Assembly: GCA_963772555.1 (NCBI GenBank)
Contig: CAVYXQ010000008.1
Location: 62,001-126,000, forward strand
Length of the DNA: 64,000 nt
Direction of reading: 5' to 3'
From: Roseiarcus sp963772555
GTDB lineage: Bacteria > Pseudomonadota > Alphaproteobacteria > Rhizobiales > Beijerinckiaceae
Shown here: piece by piece, positions 8,154-17,264 of the stretch
Position numbering within the stretch: the stretch's first letter is position 1
Layout: every line of letters begins with the position of its first letter
Made by a program: the position numbers and the translations under genes
Notes under the pieces: generated by a model
The model's input: the letters and a program-made list of their open reading frames with translations, nothing else
Told to the model about the DNA's origin: nothing
The model's database searches: none

Positions 8154-10412
8154 TCATTGCGCGGGTTCCGGCTCCTGATCCGGGTCGGCTGGATCGGCGC
8201 CGTGCGAAGCATGGCCCGGACGCCCCAGGCGCTCTTCGCCTGCCGGCGGCGGCGCGGCCGACCACGGGCGGTCCTCGAGCGACGAGCGGTCGCTTATCAG
8301 CGTGAAGCCGGCCTCGTCGCTCCACGTCAGCCCGACCGCGCCGAGCCGGGCCAGCGCCTGTTGGTCGAGCACGAACCTCGCGTTGCAGCCCGGCGGCGCG
8401 CGAAGGGCGCTGACGATGACTTCTGCGCGTTCGCAATCCTCGTCGAACGCCATGCGATCGATGACGATGCTGAGCAATTCGCCCTCGGGCAGCGCGGCGA
8501 CGCAACCCACCCTGTCGCAGGCCGCATCGGGATCGCGCGCCTTCGCCGGGTCGCGCCCGTCGCCGTCGGCGGTCAGCCATTGCTCAGCGGCGAAGGTGTT
8601 GAAGCGCTTGCCGACGATCTGCAACAGGCCGTCGGCGTCGCGCACCGCAGCCTCCTCGCCCGAGGGCGCGACGATGACGTCATAGCGCGGCCCCTGCGTC
8701 GCGCCGATGAGGCCGACGATGGCGAAGGGGATCGCGCTCGCACGGAAAGCCCAGCTCCGCCAGATCGCCATGCTCATGACGGCAAGCGCCAGGAACGGCA
8801 GGGCGTAAGGGGCGAAGGCTCGCAGGTGCAGCGTCGAGCCGGGCGCCTCGGCGATGAACCGCGCCGCCCAGAGAATGAATTTGATCCCCGCCCCGACATA
8901 AAGCCAAACCGGAGCGTCGAGGCCGAGCGGATAGAGCGCCGCGCCGACGAGGGCGCCCGGCACGGCGAAGAACTCGATCACGGTCAGGGTCAACGGATTG
9001 CCGATCAGCACATAGGGGCTGAGGTCGTGGAAGTGATAGGCCATGAATGACGCGGTCGCGCCGGTGGCGCATGCGGTCGCAACGAGAAGAGCGAGGGGCT
9101 TGTGGAAGAGGTCGACGAACCACGCGTACGCCGGCGCGTCGCGCCGCGGCAGGAAAGGATCGGGGTCGCTCTCCATGCCCGCGAGCCGCGCCTCCATCAC
9201 CGCGACCAGCGCCAGAACGGCGGCGAAAGATAGCTGGAAGCTGACGCCGAGGATCGCCTCCGGTTCGATCGCGACGACGGCGAGGACCGCAAAAGCAAGA
9301 TTGCGCATGGTGAGCGCCCGCCGGTCCATGATGACCGCGCCGAGCACGATCAGCGTCATCACCAGCGCCCGCTCGGTGCCCACTCGCGAGCCGGTGGCGA
9401 TGTCGTAGAAGATCGAGCCGACCATCGCCACGGCGGCCGCCCATTTCTTGATCGGATATCTGAGCGCCAACGTCGGCGACAGCGCCAGCAGGCGCCGCGT
9501 CACGATGAAGAAGATCCCGGCGACCAGCGTCATCTGCACGCCGGAAATCGTGATAATGTGGAAGATGCCCGCCTCGCGGATCAGGTCCTTGGCGTCGTTC
9601 GACAGAAAGTCGCGCTTTCCGGTGACCATGGCGGCGGCGATCGCCCCCTCGTCGCCGCCGATGATGGCGTTGACGCGCAAGGCCAGGCGGTTGCGGGCAT
9701 GGTCGATCCCGGCGGAAAGACGCTGGCGCCAGCTCGCATCGCCCGGCGGCGGCAAAAGCTCGATTCCGCCGAGCGTCGAACCGACGGCGCCGACGCCGGC
9801 GAAGAAGGCGTCGCGGGCAAAGTCATAACCGCCAGGCAGCGCGGCGCGCGACGGCGGTAGGAGCCGCGCCTTCAGCCCGACATAGTCACCCGCGGCGACG
9901 CCTGGCGTCTTGCGCGTCGTGACCCGTACGCGCCGCGGAACCTTGCCGCGCGGCATGCCCTCCGCGCTCGTGACCGCAATCACCATCCGGGCGCCGACGG
10001 GTCTCAGATCCACCTCCTCCACATAGCCCTTGAGACCGACGATGCGGATGCGGTCGAGCACCGGCGCGTCGACCCGCAAGGTGCGCAGGGACATCGCCAG
10101 AAATCCGGCGAACAGGGCAGCCAGGGCGAGCGACACGGCGAGCGCGAACGGCCTGGCGCGAGACGCCCAGGCAAGCGCGACGAACAGCGCGGTCAACCCG
10201 GCCGGAAGCCAGAGAACCGGTTCGCGGTCGGCTGCGAGGTTGAGCGCGACGCCGCCCATCGCCGCAACCGGCAGCCAGAGGAAGAAGCGTCGCTCCTCGA
10301 TCTCCTGCGCCAGCGCGGCGGCAAAGGCCTTGCGCCAGTCCGACGCTGAGGCAGCCGGGCGCGCAAGGCTTCCGGCGGCGGCGAGGACGCCCGTGCGCAC
10401 GCTGGTTGACAT
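8154..10412 (-). CDS. comEC: ComEC/Rec2 family competence channel protein
   Basis: This 752-residue integral membrane protein has an N-terminal DUF4131-like part, an OB-like segment, and a ComEC/Rec2 multi-helix core with the family landmark HIITISGVQMTLVAG and TGSRVGTERALVMT. The C-terminal soluble part (from about residue 570) is in the place of the usual metallo-beta-lactamase-like domain, but I see no HxHxDH signature. The family forms the inner-membrane channel for single-stranded DNA uptake. No other competence gene is in the window, so natural transformation is not implied. A small gene lies 59 bp upstream on the same strand. Confidence 0.88.
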   Translation of the reverse strand: MSTSVRTGVLAAAGSLARPAASASDWRKAFAAALAQEIEERRFFLWLPVAAMGGVALNLAADREPVLWLPAGLTALFVALAWASRARPFALAVSLALAALFAGFLAMSLRTLRVDAPVLDRIRIVGLKGYVEEVDLRPVGARMVIAVTSAEGMPRGKVPRRVRVTTRKTPGVAAGDYVGLKARLLPPSRAALPGGYDFARDAFFAGVGAVGSTLGGIELLPPPGDASWRQRLSAGIDHARNRLALRVNAIIGGDEGAIAAAMVTGKRDFLSNDAKDLIREAGIFHIITISGVQMTLVAGIFFIVTRRLLALSPTLALRYPIKKWAAAVAMVGSIFYDIATGSRVGTERALVMTLIVLGAVIMDRRALTMRNLAFAVLAVVAIEPEAILGVSFQLSFAAVLALVAVMEARLAGMESDPDPFLPRRDAPAYAWFVDLFHKPLALLVATACATGATASFMAYHFHDLSPYVLIGNPLTLTVIEFFAVPGALVGAALYPLGLDAPVWLYVGAGIKFILWAARFIAEAPGSTLHLRAFAPYALPFLALAVMSMAIWRSWAFRASAIPFAIVGLIGATQGPRYDVIVAPSGEEAAVRDADGLLQIVGKRFNTFAAEQWLTADGDGRDPAKARDPDAACDRVGCVAALPEGELLSIVIDRMAFDEDCERAEVIVSALRAPPGCNARFVLDQQALARLGAVGLTWSDEAGFTLISDRSSLEDRPWSAAPPPAGEERLGRPGHASHGADPADPDQEPEPAQ

Positions 10413-10471
10413 GCGTCAGGATAAGCACGGAGCGCGGCCAGGGCAAAGTTCCCGACGGTGCGGCTCCCCGA

Positions 10472-10693
10472 CTATTCGTCGTTGCTGGCGTTCAAATCCT
10501 CGGCGGCGATCGAACGGGTCGCCCACCGCTCGCCGAGCCTCTCGCGCAGGGCCTTGATCTCGGCGATCGCGCGACGCACGAGGTCGATCTCGACGTCGGG
10601 CGCTGCGCCGGACCCTCGGCGGGCTCGCGCGTCGCCGCCGAGCTCCGCCAACCAGTCTTCGAGTTCGCGTACGATGTCCCTGCCGCCGTTCAT
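10472..10693 (-). CDS. small conserved-looking hypothetical protein
   Basis: A 73-residue acidic, helical protein starting MNGGRDIVRELEDWLAELGG and ending AAEDLNASNDE. The frame is open further upstream, but that part reads as low-complexity arginine-rich sequence, so I start at ATG 10693. The heptad-like run of Leu, Ile and charged residues suggests a short coiled coil. It precedes comEC on the same strand and is divergent from the dioxygenase-like gene. I do not recognise it. Confidence 0.5.
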   Translation of the reverse strand: MNGGRDIVRELEDWLAELGGDARARRGSGAAPDVEIDLVRRAIAEIKALRERLGERWATRSIAAEDLNASNDE

Positions 10694-10847
10694 TTTTCGG
10701 TCCCCGCGCGGCCGAAGCGAACCCGAGCCGCGTGGCTTTGTTGAGACCAAGGGGCGCCGAATGCGCAACCCTGATCCGTGAAGCGTCTGTCTACGCGGCG
10801 GAGCTCTTGTATAGTGGCGCCGACCCAGCAAAGCGGGAGGACGTTCC

Positions 10848-12041
10848 ATGAAGGACGACAACCTGAAACGGCTCAGAGCCGACCGCGTCTTCCTGACCGA
10901 GGACGGCTGCGACCTCGACGCCTTCCGGGCTCTGGTCGAGCGGGCGGTCTCCCTCCCGGACTATCCCTTCGCCAGCGAGGTCGTGTCGAACATTCTTGTC
11001 TACGACGGCGAGGCCGTGCGCCAGGCCGCGGCCTCGGCCGAGACCCGCCAGGAGATGATGGCCGAATGGGTCGAGGCGATGAGCGATGGTCCCGGCGTGA
11101 TCATGATCCGCGGCGCTTTCGCCGACCCTGCGCCGATCGAGGCGGCGAACGCGCATTTCTGGGAGATGATCGACGAGCAGCGCAGGAGCAACGCCAATCG
11201 CGGCGATCATTTCGCCAAGCCCGGCGCGAACGACCGCGTCTGGAACGCGCTGGAGAAGCTGTGTCTCGCCGACCCTGCCGCCTTCGCCGCTTATTACGGC
11301 AATGCGGCGATCGCCCTCGTCAGCGAGGCTTGGCTCGGGCCCTTCTATCAGATCACCTCGCAGCTCAACGTCGTCAATCCCGGCGGCGACGCGCAGGTTC
11401 CCCATCGCGACTACCACATGGGCTTCCAGACGGCGCGCGAAATCGAGCGCTTTCCGGTCCACGCGCATCGCCTGTCGCCGCTCATGACCCTGCAGGGGGC
11501 GATCGCCCATTGCGACATGCCGCTCGAGTCCGGCCCGACGCTCTACCTGCCCTTCTCGCAAAGCTACCTGCCGGGCTATCTCGCGGCGCTGCGCCCCGAC
11601 TTCCGCGCCTATTTCGAGGCGCACCGGGTCCAGGCGCCGCTGAAGAACGGCGACGCCGTCTTTTTCAATCCGGCGCTCTTCCATGCCGCGGGCTCCAACC
11701 GCTCGGCCAACATCCGGCGCATCGGCAATCTCCTGCAGGTCTCGACCGCCTATGGCCGGGCGATGGAGAGCGTCGACCGGCTCAGGATGAGTGTCACGCT
11801 CTATCCGACGCTGCAGAGGCTGATCGCCGACGGGAGGATCACGGCGGAAGCCCTCGACAACGTCATCGCCGCCTCGGCCGAAGGCTATGCCTTCCCGACC
11901 AATCTCGACCGCGACCCGGCGATCGGCGGCATGGCGCCGCAGAGCCAGCAGGCGCTGATGCGCCACGCGCTCAAGGAGAAATGGACGCCGGAAGCTTTCG
12001 CCCAGGCGGCGGAGGCCCAGGCCTGGCGGAAGCTGACCTGA
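10848..12041 (+). CDS. phytanoyl-CoA dioxygenase (PhyH) family protein
   Basis: The 397-residue protein fits the PhyH group of Fe(II)/2-oxoglutarate oxygenases. The metal motif is visible as PHRDYH (His and Asp ligands), and the distal histidine and 2-oxoglutarate-binding arginine as LFHAAGSNRS. GDAVFFNPALFHA is typical of the double-stranded beta helix. Family members hydroxylate fatty acyl, secondary-metabolite or phosphonate substrates. The start ATG is preceded by GCGGGAGG. It appears to be a single gene; the neighbours give no clue to substrate. Confidence 0.82.
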   Translation: MKDDNLKRLRADRVFLTEDGCDLDAFRALVERAVSLPDYPFASEVVSNILVYDGEAVRQAAASAETRQEMMAEWVEAMSDGPGVIMIRGAFADPAPIEAANAHFWEMIDEQRRSNANRGDHFAKPGANDRVWNALEKLCLADPAAFAAYYGNAAIALVSEAWLGPFYQITSQLNVVNPGGDAQVPHRDYHMGFQTAREIERFPVHAHRLSPLMTLQGAIAHCDMPLESGPTLYLPFSQSYLPGYLAALRPDFRAYFEAHRVQAPLKNGDAVFFNPALFHAAGSNRSANIRRIGNLLQVSTAYGRAMESVDRLRMSVTLYPTLQRLIADGRITAEALDNVIAASAEGYAFPTNLDRDPAIGGMAPQSQQALMRHALKEKWTPEAFAQAAEAQAWRKLT

Positions 12042-12287
12042 TAGAGCGGATGCGATAGGACGGAACCGTCGCGGCAATGGCCGGAAGCGAAGGACCGTGA
12101 GGAAATCTTTACGATCCTCGCCCGCCGGCGGGCTTGACGCCTTCCCGGAAAACGAGGTCGTTCCCCCTGTTTTTCGCTGATAATCCCTGCCAATCGAAAA
12201 AATCGCCCCCGCCGCCCATCGGCGATTGCACAAATCCACGATATTTCATTTCCGTGAGCGCAGTTGCTCGGACGGAAGCTGAAGGCG

Positions 12288-12332
12288 GAACAGGGAAATC
12301 AGTTTCCCTGTTCGGCTGCTTAACAGGGAAAT
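12288..12332. repeat. intergenic inverted repeat with a third direct copy
   Basis: GAACAGGGAAA (12288-12298) and TTTCCCTGTTC (12303-12313) are perfect 11-bp inverted arms around a 4-nt loop. A further AACAGGGAAAT lies at 12322-12332. This is the most structured part of the 360-bp gap between the PhyH gene and the araC remnant, in which I see no gene. The motif resembles dispersed intergenic repeats of alphaproteobacteria. Confidence 0.7.
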
Positions 12333-12402
12333 AAGCAAGACGGGGAAAACCAGCATCATAGGTCCGGCGCGAGCGCTTGATCGTCAAGGCTATCTATACG
12401 AT

Positions 12403-13273
12403 CTAGACCGCGGCTCGATATTTCGATGGGCTCGCGCCGAACGTCGCGCGGAAGCGTGCGTTGAACGTCGAGAGATCGTTGAAGCCGCTGTCGAGGGCGA
12501 CGACCAGCACGGAATCTTTCGTGGTCGCGAGCCTTCGCGCCGCCCGGCCCATGCGGACCCGCAGGACATATTGATGCGGGGTCATGCCGACCGACCGGCG
12601 GAACACGCGCAGGAAATGATGCTTGCCGAGGCCCGCTATCGCCGCCAGACCCGCGAGATCGAGCCCCTCGTCGGAACCTTCCTCGATGGCGTAAAGAACC
12701 TCGACGATGCGCCGCATTTCCCAGGCGCGCGGCGCGGGCGGCGCGCGGACGCCGTCGTTCAAGGCGGCGACGACTGTTTCGAACAGGACGATCAGCAACT
12801 CTTCCGCCTTAAGCGGCGAAACGCAATCCCGCACGCTCTCGATCGCAGCGAAAAGCGGCGCCAGCCGAATTCGAGGCCGGCAGCATCGGCTGAGAGAGCG
12901 GATTGCCGCCGCCCGACGCCGCGATCGAAGCGATGTCGCCGAACGCGTCTTCGCGCACGTTGAAGGAGATGCAGCGGTCGCCGGCGCTGTGCTCGTGCCC
13001 GCACTCATAGCAGGCGCGGTTCGTCCCGAGCAGCAGCGCGCCCGGATAGAGCAGGTTCGCGGCCCGGCCGGCGCGGTAGGTGAAGGCGCCCGAGAGGACC
13101 GCCGAGACGCTGTATCCGTCGTGCCGTTCCTCGAAAGGCCGGTCGCCGGGGCCGGCGCGGCAGACGATTTCGCTGACGCTCCAGGTCTCGCCGCCGGCGA
13201 TGCGGCGCACGGACGGCTGCGAGGCGGTCGCCTCTTGGGTCGGGCGTGGCGGCGGGAAAGCCTTCGGAGCCAT
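12403..13273 (-). pseudogene. AraC family transcriptional regulator, frameshifted
   Basis: The N-terminal cupin-like sensor part reads in one frame from ATG 13273 (MAPKAFPPPRP, then HDGYSVSAVLSGAFTYRAG). The C-terminal double HTH reads in another frame, down to 12403 (LAAIAGLGKHHFLRVFRRSVG, then GFNDLSTFNARFRATFG). Both halves are clean family matches, and 871 bp from start to stop is not a multiple of three. The shift lies near 12865-12890, after NPLSQPMLPAS and before RIRLAPLFAAIESV. It is either a broken regulator or a sequencing/assembly indel. An intact protein would be about 290 residues, normal for the family. Confidence 0.8.
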
Positions 13274-13348
13274 GGATCGACTATAGCAATTTTCCCCAAG
13301 CCGGCTGAAGCCCCGGCCGCCTAGTTTGCGATCAGATCGAGGCGCGTC

Positions 13349-13450
13349 CGTCATTGCGACCTCGAGCGTCGCGAGTGGGAAGCAATCGAGCCCTTCAATC
13401 GCCTGGATTGCCTCGTCCCCCTCGCTGCGCTCCGGGCGCTCGCAAAGACG
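13349..13450. repeat. 102-bp palindromic intergenic repeat (REP-like)
   Basis: CGTCATTGCGA at 13349-13359 mirrors TCGCAAAGACG at 13440-13450 with one mismatch. Inside it, GAAGCAATCGAG mirrors CTGGATTGCCTC imperfectly. The nested arms would fold into a long hairpin. This type, with a TCATTGCGA end and a GAAGCAATC inner arm, is a common dispersed repeat in the order. Confidence 0.75.
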
Positions 13451-13477
13451 GCCGAGATTGGAGAGGAGAGGCAAAGC

Positions 13478-13852
13478 ATGTTCGACCATATTTCGGTTGG
13501 CGTTCGCGACATCGCGCGATCGAAGGCGTTTTACGACGCGGCGCTTGAGCCGCTCGGCTATCGCTGCCTGAGCGAGGGCAGCGACTCGCTCGGCTACGGC
13601 AAGGAGGCGGTGGGCCTCTGGATCGGCGCGACGAGCTCCCCGGTCCCGGACGATCCGAAGTCGGGGCTGCATCTCTGTTTCGTCGCGCCCGACCGGGACA
13701 GCGTGGCCCGGTTTCATGCCGCAGCGCTTGCGGCCGGCGGCCGCGACAACGGACCGCCGGGCGTCCGCGAGGACTATGCCCCGAACTATTTCGCCGCCTT
13801 TGTCGTCGATCCCGACGGCTATCGGCTCGAAGCCTTGCGGCTGGGGGCGTGA
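13478..13852 (+). CDS. VOC family protein (glyoxalase/bleomycin-resistance fold)
   Basis: A 124-residue protein of one VOC module: MFDHISVGVRDIARSKAFYDAAL at the start, HLCFVAPDRDSVARFH in the middle, and NYFAAFVVDPDGYRLEAL at the end. His4 and the late Glu are the usual metal ligands. Such proteins are small metal-dependent lyases, isomerases, dioxygenases or resistance proteins; the reaction here is unknown. Its stop overlaps the next gene by 4 bp (GTGA), suggesting an operon with the SRPBCC protein. Confidence 0.85.
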   Translation: MFDHISVGVRDIARSKAFYDAALEPLGYRCLSEGSDSLGYGKEAVGLWIGATSSPVPDDPKSGLHLCFVAPDRDSVARFHAAALAAGGRDNGPPGVREDYAPNYFAAFVVDPDGYRLEALRLGA

Positions 13853-14259
13853 CGGCGATGGCGACCCTTCGAAAGCAGTGCGACACCACCGCATCCGCCG
13901 ACGCGGCTTGGGACGCGATCCGCGACATCGGCGCGCTGCACACGCGGCTCGCGCGCGGTTTCGTCACCGACACCCGGCTCGAACCCGGCGCGCGCGTCGT
14001 CACTTTCATCAACGGCATGATCATACGCGAGCCGATCGTCACGCTGGACGACGAGGCCCGCCGCCTCGTCTGGAGCGCCGAGGGCGGATGGACGACGCAT
14101 TACAACGCCTCGCTCGAAGTTAAGGAGGCCCCAGGCGGCGGCGCGACCATCGTCTGGACCGCGGACTTCCTGCCGGACGAGGTGAAGCCGAAACTCGCCG
14201 CGGCGCTCGAGGCGGGCACGCAGGCGATGAAGCGATCGCTCGACGCGCTGGCGCAATGA
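13849..14259 (+). CDS. SRPBCC (START-like) family protein
   Basis: The protein has about 136 residues with a START/polyketide cyclase-like pattern: ATLRKQCDTTASADAAWDAIRD at the N-terminus, repeated beta strands such as RRLVWSAEGGWTTHYNASLE, and a long C-terminal helix (KPKLAAALEAGTQAMKRSLDAL). The fold binds a hydrophobic ligand in a cavity. The GTG at 13849 overlaps the VOC stop; an ATG at 13858 is also possible. No ligand can be assigned. Confidence 0.8.
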   Translation: MTAMATLRKQCDTTASADAAWDAIRDIGALHTRLARGFVTDTRLEPGARVVTFINGMIIREPIVTLDDEARRLVWSAEGGWTTHYNASLEVKEAPGGGATIVWTADFLPDEVKPKLAAALEAGTQAMKRSLDALAQ

Positions 14260-14302
14260 GCGCTCTTGGGCCGCGACACGCAAACAAGGCTTGGGCTGTG
14301 CC

Positions 14303-14385
14303 CCTTCTCCCGCCTGCGTCCGCCTGCGGGAGAAGGTGTCGCGCCGAAGGCGCGACGGATAAGGGCCGGTCGCGCGGAGCGCGAC
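14303..14385. repeat. cluster of three intergenic hairpins (REP-like)
   Basis: Three inverted repeats stand in a row: CCTTCTCCCGC / GCGGGAGAAGG (14303-14313 and 14326-14336), GTCGCGCC / GGCGCGAC (14338-14345 and 14349-14356), and GTCGCGC / GCGCGAC (14369-14375 and 14379-14385). The first pair of arms recurs exactly at 32653-32676. They occupy the 440-bp gap after the SRPBCC gene, where I see no coding sequence. Confidence 0.75.
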
Positions 14386-14698
14386 GGCTTCGACAGAGTC
14401 CGCCTTGCTTGCGTCATACCGTCAGGCGCCGTCTCTCGAGCATACGACCCATCGCCCTCCGCGCGATTTCCCCTCGTCCATCGTTGCTTCGCAACGACAC
14501 GCCGGGGTCGATGCCCGGGGACGGGCTCTTCTACCGCCTGCAGGAGAAGGGTACGGCGGCCAGGGTCCCTAGTGGTGCGAATCCTTCGCTTGGCGCCCTG
14601 GTCGTGCGGTAGGTCGACGACCGAAGTCGACCCTGAGCTGCCCTTAAGATCGGCCTAATGAACGAGCGGGAAGCACGAGAAAGCGGACTTTGGCTAGC

Positions 14699-15511
14699 CT
14701 ATGCAGCCAGCGCGCTTCGCGCGATCCAATAAAGTCCGGCCGCTGTCAATGCCGCGCCGGAAGCCAGCGGAATCCATCGGCGTCCTGCGGCGAACTTTTC
14801 GAAGCCGACGAAGATCGCCACGCCGGCGATCCAGACCAGATTCATGATGCCGCCGACGAACAGGAGGCCCATCAAAAACCAGCAGCAGCCCAGGCAAAAG
14901 GCGCCGTGCGCAAGGCCCATCCGGAAGGCACCGCCACCGCCGGGCCGCCAATGGTGGACGATGAACAGGACGGGATTCTGGCAGTGTTTGAGGCAGGCCG
15001 CCTTCAACGGAGTGAGTTGATAGAGACCGGCTGCGATCAGGACCGTTCCACCGAGCAGCGGACTGGCGATCTCCATCATGCCGGTGACGACGCCGATCGA
15101 CTCGAGCGCCCATTGCGAGGCGGTCGCGGCCATACTGAAGAGTGCCCAAACAGTCAGGTATCCGGATAGGAAAAGGGCCGACGCGGCAAACGGGCGCTCC
15201 GAGGCTTCGCGCTTGCGCAGGATGGCGGCGTGGACCAGGACCATCGGCGCGGCGCTCGGCGCCATCATCGCGACCATCATCACCCACCACATCAGGAAGA
15301 CCAGCGCGGCGTACGCAGCGGACCAGACAACCGGCGGCATCGCCATGCCCGGCATTTGGATCGCCATTCGGGTCATGGTCAGCGCGGACATATGCATGCC
15401 TACGCCGGCGATGGTGTAAGCCGCCGCCAAGACAACGACCAGGGAAAGGCTTGCCGACACTATTGCGCGGTCGCGCTTCAGCGCGGCTTGGAGGTATGGC
15501 CCCGCGCGCAT
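14699..15511 (-). CDS. DUF2182 family integral membrane protein
   Basis: This 270-residue protein has about seven hydrophobic segments. It carries the DUF2182 signature: LMWWVMMVAMMAPSAAP, then LSGYLTVWALFSMAA, LYQLTPLKAACLKHC and the glycine/cysteine-rich MGLAHGAFCLGCCWFLM. The Met, Cys and His clusters suggest metal (possibly copper) binding, but the family has no proven reaction that I know of. It lies 102 bp downstream of the DUF1326 gene on the same strand, and such pairs occur in other proteobacteria, so a joint function is likely. Confidence 0.85.
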   Translation of the reverse strand: MRAGPYLQAALKRDRAIVSASLSLVVVLAAAYTIAGVGMHMSALTMTRMAIQMPGMAMPPVVWSAAYAALVFLMWWVMMVAMMAPSAAPMVLVHAAILRKREASERPFAASALFLSGYLTVWALFSMAATASQWALESIGVVTGMMEIASPLLGGTVLIAAGLYQLTPLKAACLKHCQNPVLFIVHHWRPGGGGAFRMGLAHGAFCLGCCWFLMGLLFVGGIMNLVWIAGVAIFVGFEKFAAGRRWIPLASGAALTAAGLYWIARSALAA

Positions 15512-15613
15512 TGCTCTTTCAGCCGCTCAAAGGCAGTTCCCACCGCTTCGCACGCCAAGCGCCGATGTCTCTGCGAGCGCCGAAGCCCTAACACACCCCC
15601 AACGTCTGCCGCG

Positions 15614-16243
15614 TCACTTGATGCGCCCGTGCTGGTTCATGTGAATTTCGCACCAGTGCGCGTGCGTATTCTCAAGCTTCATGGCGACCGCGCCCGAGGA
15701 CTCGGACCAGGCTCGCCCGACTTCGGCGTGGCCATATTCGGAGCCGTTCGGCAGCACGATCTGGGCGCTCAATGGCTTCTGGGTCACCGGGTTCAACACC
15801 GGTTCGCCGCGCGTGAAGGCGGCTCCCTCGGCTTCGCAGGTTCCCCGCCGCGCGCCGAGGTCGAGATCGATGCTGATCTTGGTGTGAATTGGCGGATGGA
15901 TCGTCTCGCACATTGCGGTGTAGATCGAAAACACGGTCATCATCGGGTCGGTTTCTTTGCCGGTCAGAATGCTGAGCAAGGCCGCCCGCTGCGCCGCGGT
16001 TCCCCTTTCGTCGATTAGCGGCTGCATCTTGCCGCGTCCGTGGTGAACGGCGCCGGGCCACGCAATCGCGAAAGCGAGATTCAAGCCGCCGAGTTTTTCG
16101 CCGCCAAAATGCCCGTCGTCGAGTTGCAAGAAACACACCGCATGGCAGTGGCCGTGTGTTGGCAGCGCGTTGAACTGGCAAGGGCAGCCGTAAGCACACG
16201 TGCAGTTGGATAACATCTGCCCATGAATTTCCCAATCAATCAT
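15614..16243 (-). CDS. DUF1326 family protein
   Basis: The 209-residue protein starts MIDWEIHGQMLSNCTCAYGC. The Cys-rich opening (NCTCAYGCPCQFNALPTHGHC) is the family hallmark and may bind a metal. The rest has no signal peptide or membrane segment. Its function is unknown. It sits directly upstream of the DUF2182 membrane protein on the same strand, and the two probably form an operon. Confidence 0.85.
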   Translation of the reverse strand: MIDWEIHGQMLSNCTCAYGCPCQFNALPTHGHCHAVCFLQLDDGHFGGEKLGGLNLAFAIAWPGAVHHGRGKMQPLIDERGTAAQRAALLSILTGKETDPMMTVFSIYTAMCETIHPPIHTKISIDLDLGARRGTCEAEGAAFTRGEPVLNPVTQKPLSAQIVLPNGSEYGHAEVGRAWSESSGAVAMKLENTHAHWCEIHMNQHGRIK

Positions 16244-17264
16244 GGTTTATCGCCCGTCGGCCGCCTCGTGGGGCATGCCTCGCGGCGTGTAGGACACGAC
16301 GCGGGGGGACCGCGCGCAGCCCTCTGCTCAAACCAGCATTCCCCAGATGACAGCCCTATTCCCCAGGAACATGTCCGATAATTGCGCCTTTGACAAGTCC
16401 CGGCTTTGTCCAGTGGGTCGCCGCTGTCTTTCCGCGCGGTCGCGGCGGGCCGAGTGACCCTTCGATGACCGATTATCGCGTAATTTTCCATCCCGTCGGT
16501 TTGGCCCGAACGCATGACACGCGACCGCTTCACGCCGGCGATGGATCAGGTTTTGGAATGGCAACCTCGGCCATCTGGAAGGCGACATAGCGTCCATGGC
16601 TGACGACTTTTGCACCGATCCTGATCAGGGGGCGGTCGTCGGTGGTCCTGCGAGGAATGTCTCAGAAGGTCGAATGGACGCGTTCGCGGCTTGTTTCCGG
16701 AACGGCCGCTCCTGACGGGTTGTGTTGAAAAACTCAAATTTCCGCGTCGATCACGATTCAGGAGACCGCTGGCGGCCTCGATGAAAAATTCCTTTGGGGG
16801 ATCGGCGGACCAACCGGTTTTGCCGCCTGCGACGCTCCTAGATGCCCTGCCGTAACGACTATCGGCCGGGACGACGCGACACGCGCGAAATCGAGATTTT
16901 CGCGCTGGCTCAATTTACGAGTTTTTCAACAATATCGACGCAATCCGGACCTATAGACGCCGCCGCGGGAAGGGCAGGTGTCCGCCCAATGCCGCCCGCC
17001 AACAGTATGAGGCGATTGGGTTTTGACCGGAGGGTGAGTACGAGCCCTTCATGCGCCTCTACTTGCCGCGGCCTGAGGCGCTCGACGGAAGCAGTGGCAC
17101 CCGATGAAGATACCAACGGCGCGCCAGGCCAGAGCATCTCTGACGCGCGCCGCCTCTTCAGCGCGTACGGGTTCTCGCCGCCTGAGCGGAGGCGGATCGG
17201 CACGCCGTTGAGGCCGAAGGTCTGGCGTCGTTAACGAGATAGCGCGCTCGGGGATGCTCCAGGC
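16244..17264. other. gene-poor kilobase with IS-like remains
   Basis: I find no convincing protein in this stretch. Open frames on both strands are short, arginine-rich and show no family motif. The clear structure is the inverted-repeat segment at 16723-16931, which resembles what remains of a small mobile element. Confidence 0.5.
16723..16931. mobile_element. 209-bp MITE-like segment with perfect 13-bp terminal inverted repeats
   Basis: TGTTGAAAAACTC (16723-16735) and GAGTTTTTCAACA (16919-16931) are exact inverted repeats. No transposase fits inside. TTTTTCAACA-type ends are common on DDE insertion sequences, so this is probably a MITE or a deletion relic. I see no clear target-site duplication. 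Confidence 0.5.

Noticed and set aside
10778..12058. Long frames on both strands overlapping the PhyH gene
   Set aside because: Shadow frames of the clear dioxygenase-family gene, rich in Arg and Gly.
16842..17234. A 130-codon plus-strand frame and its antisense partner
   Set aside because: No recognisable motif, overlap with the inverted-repeat element and Arg/Ser-rich composition.
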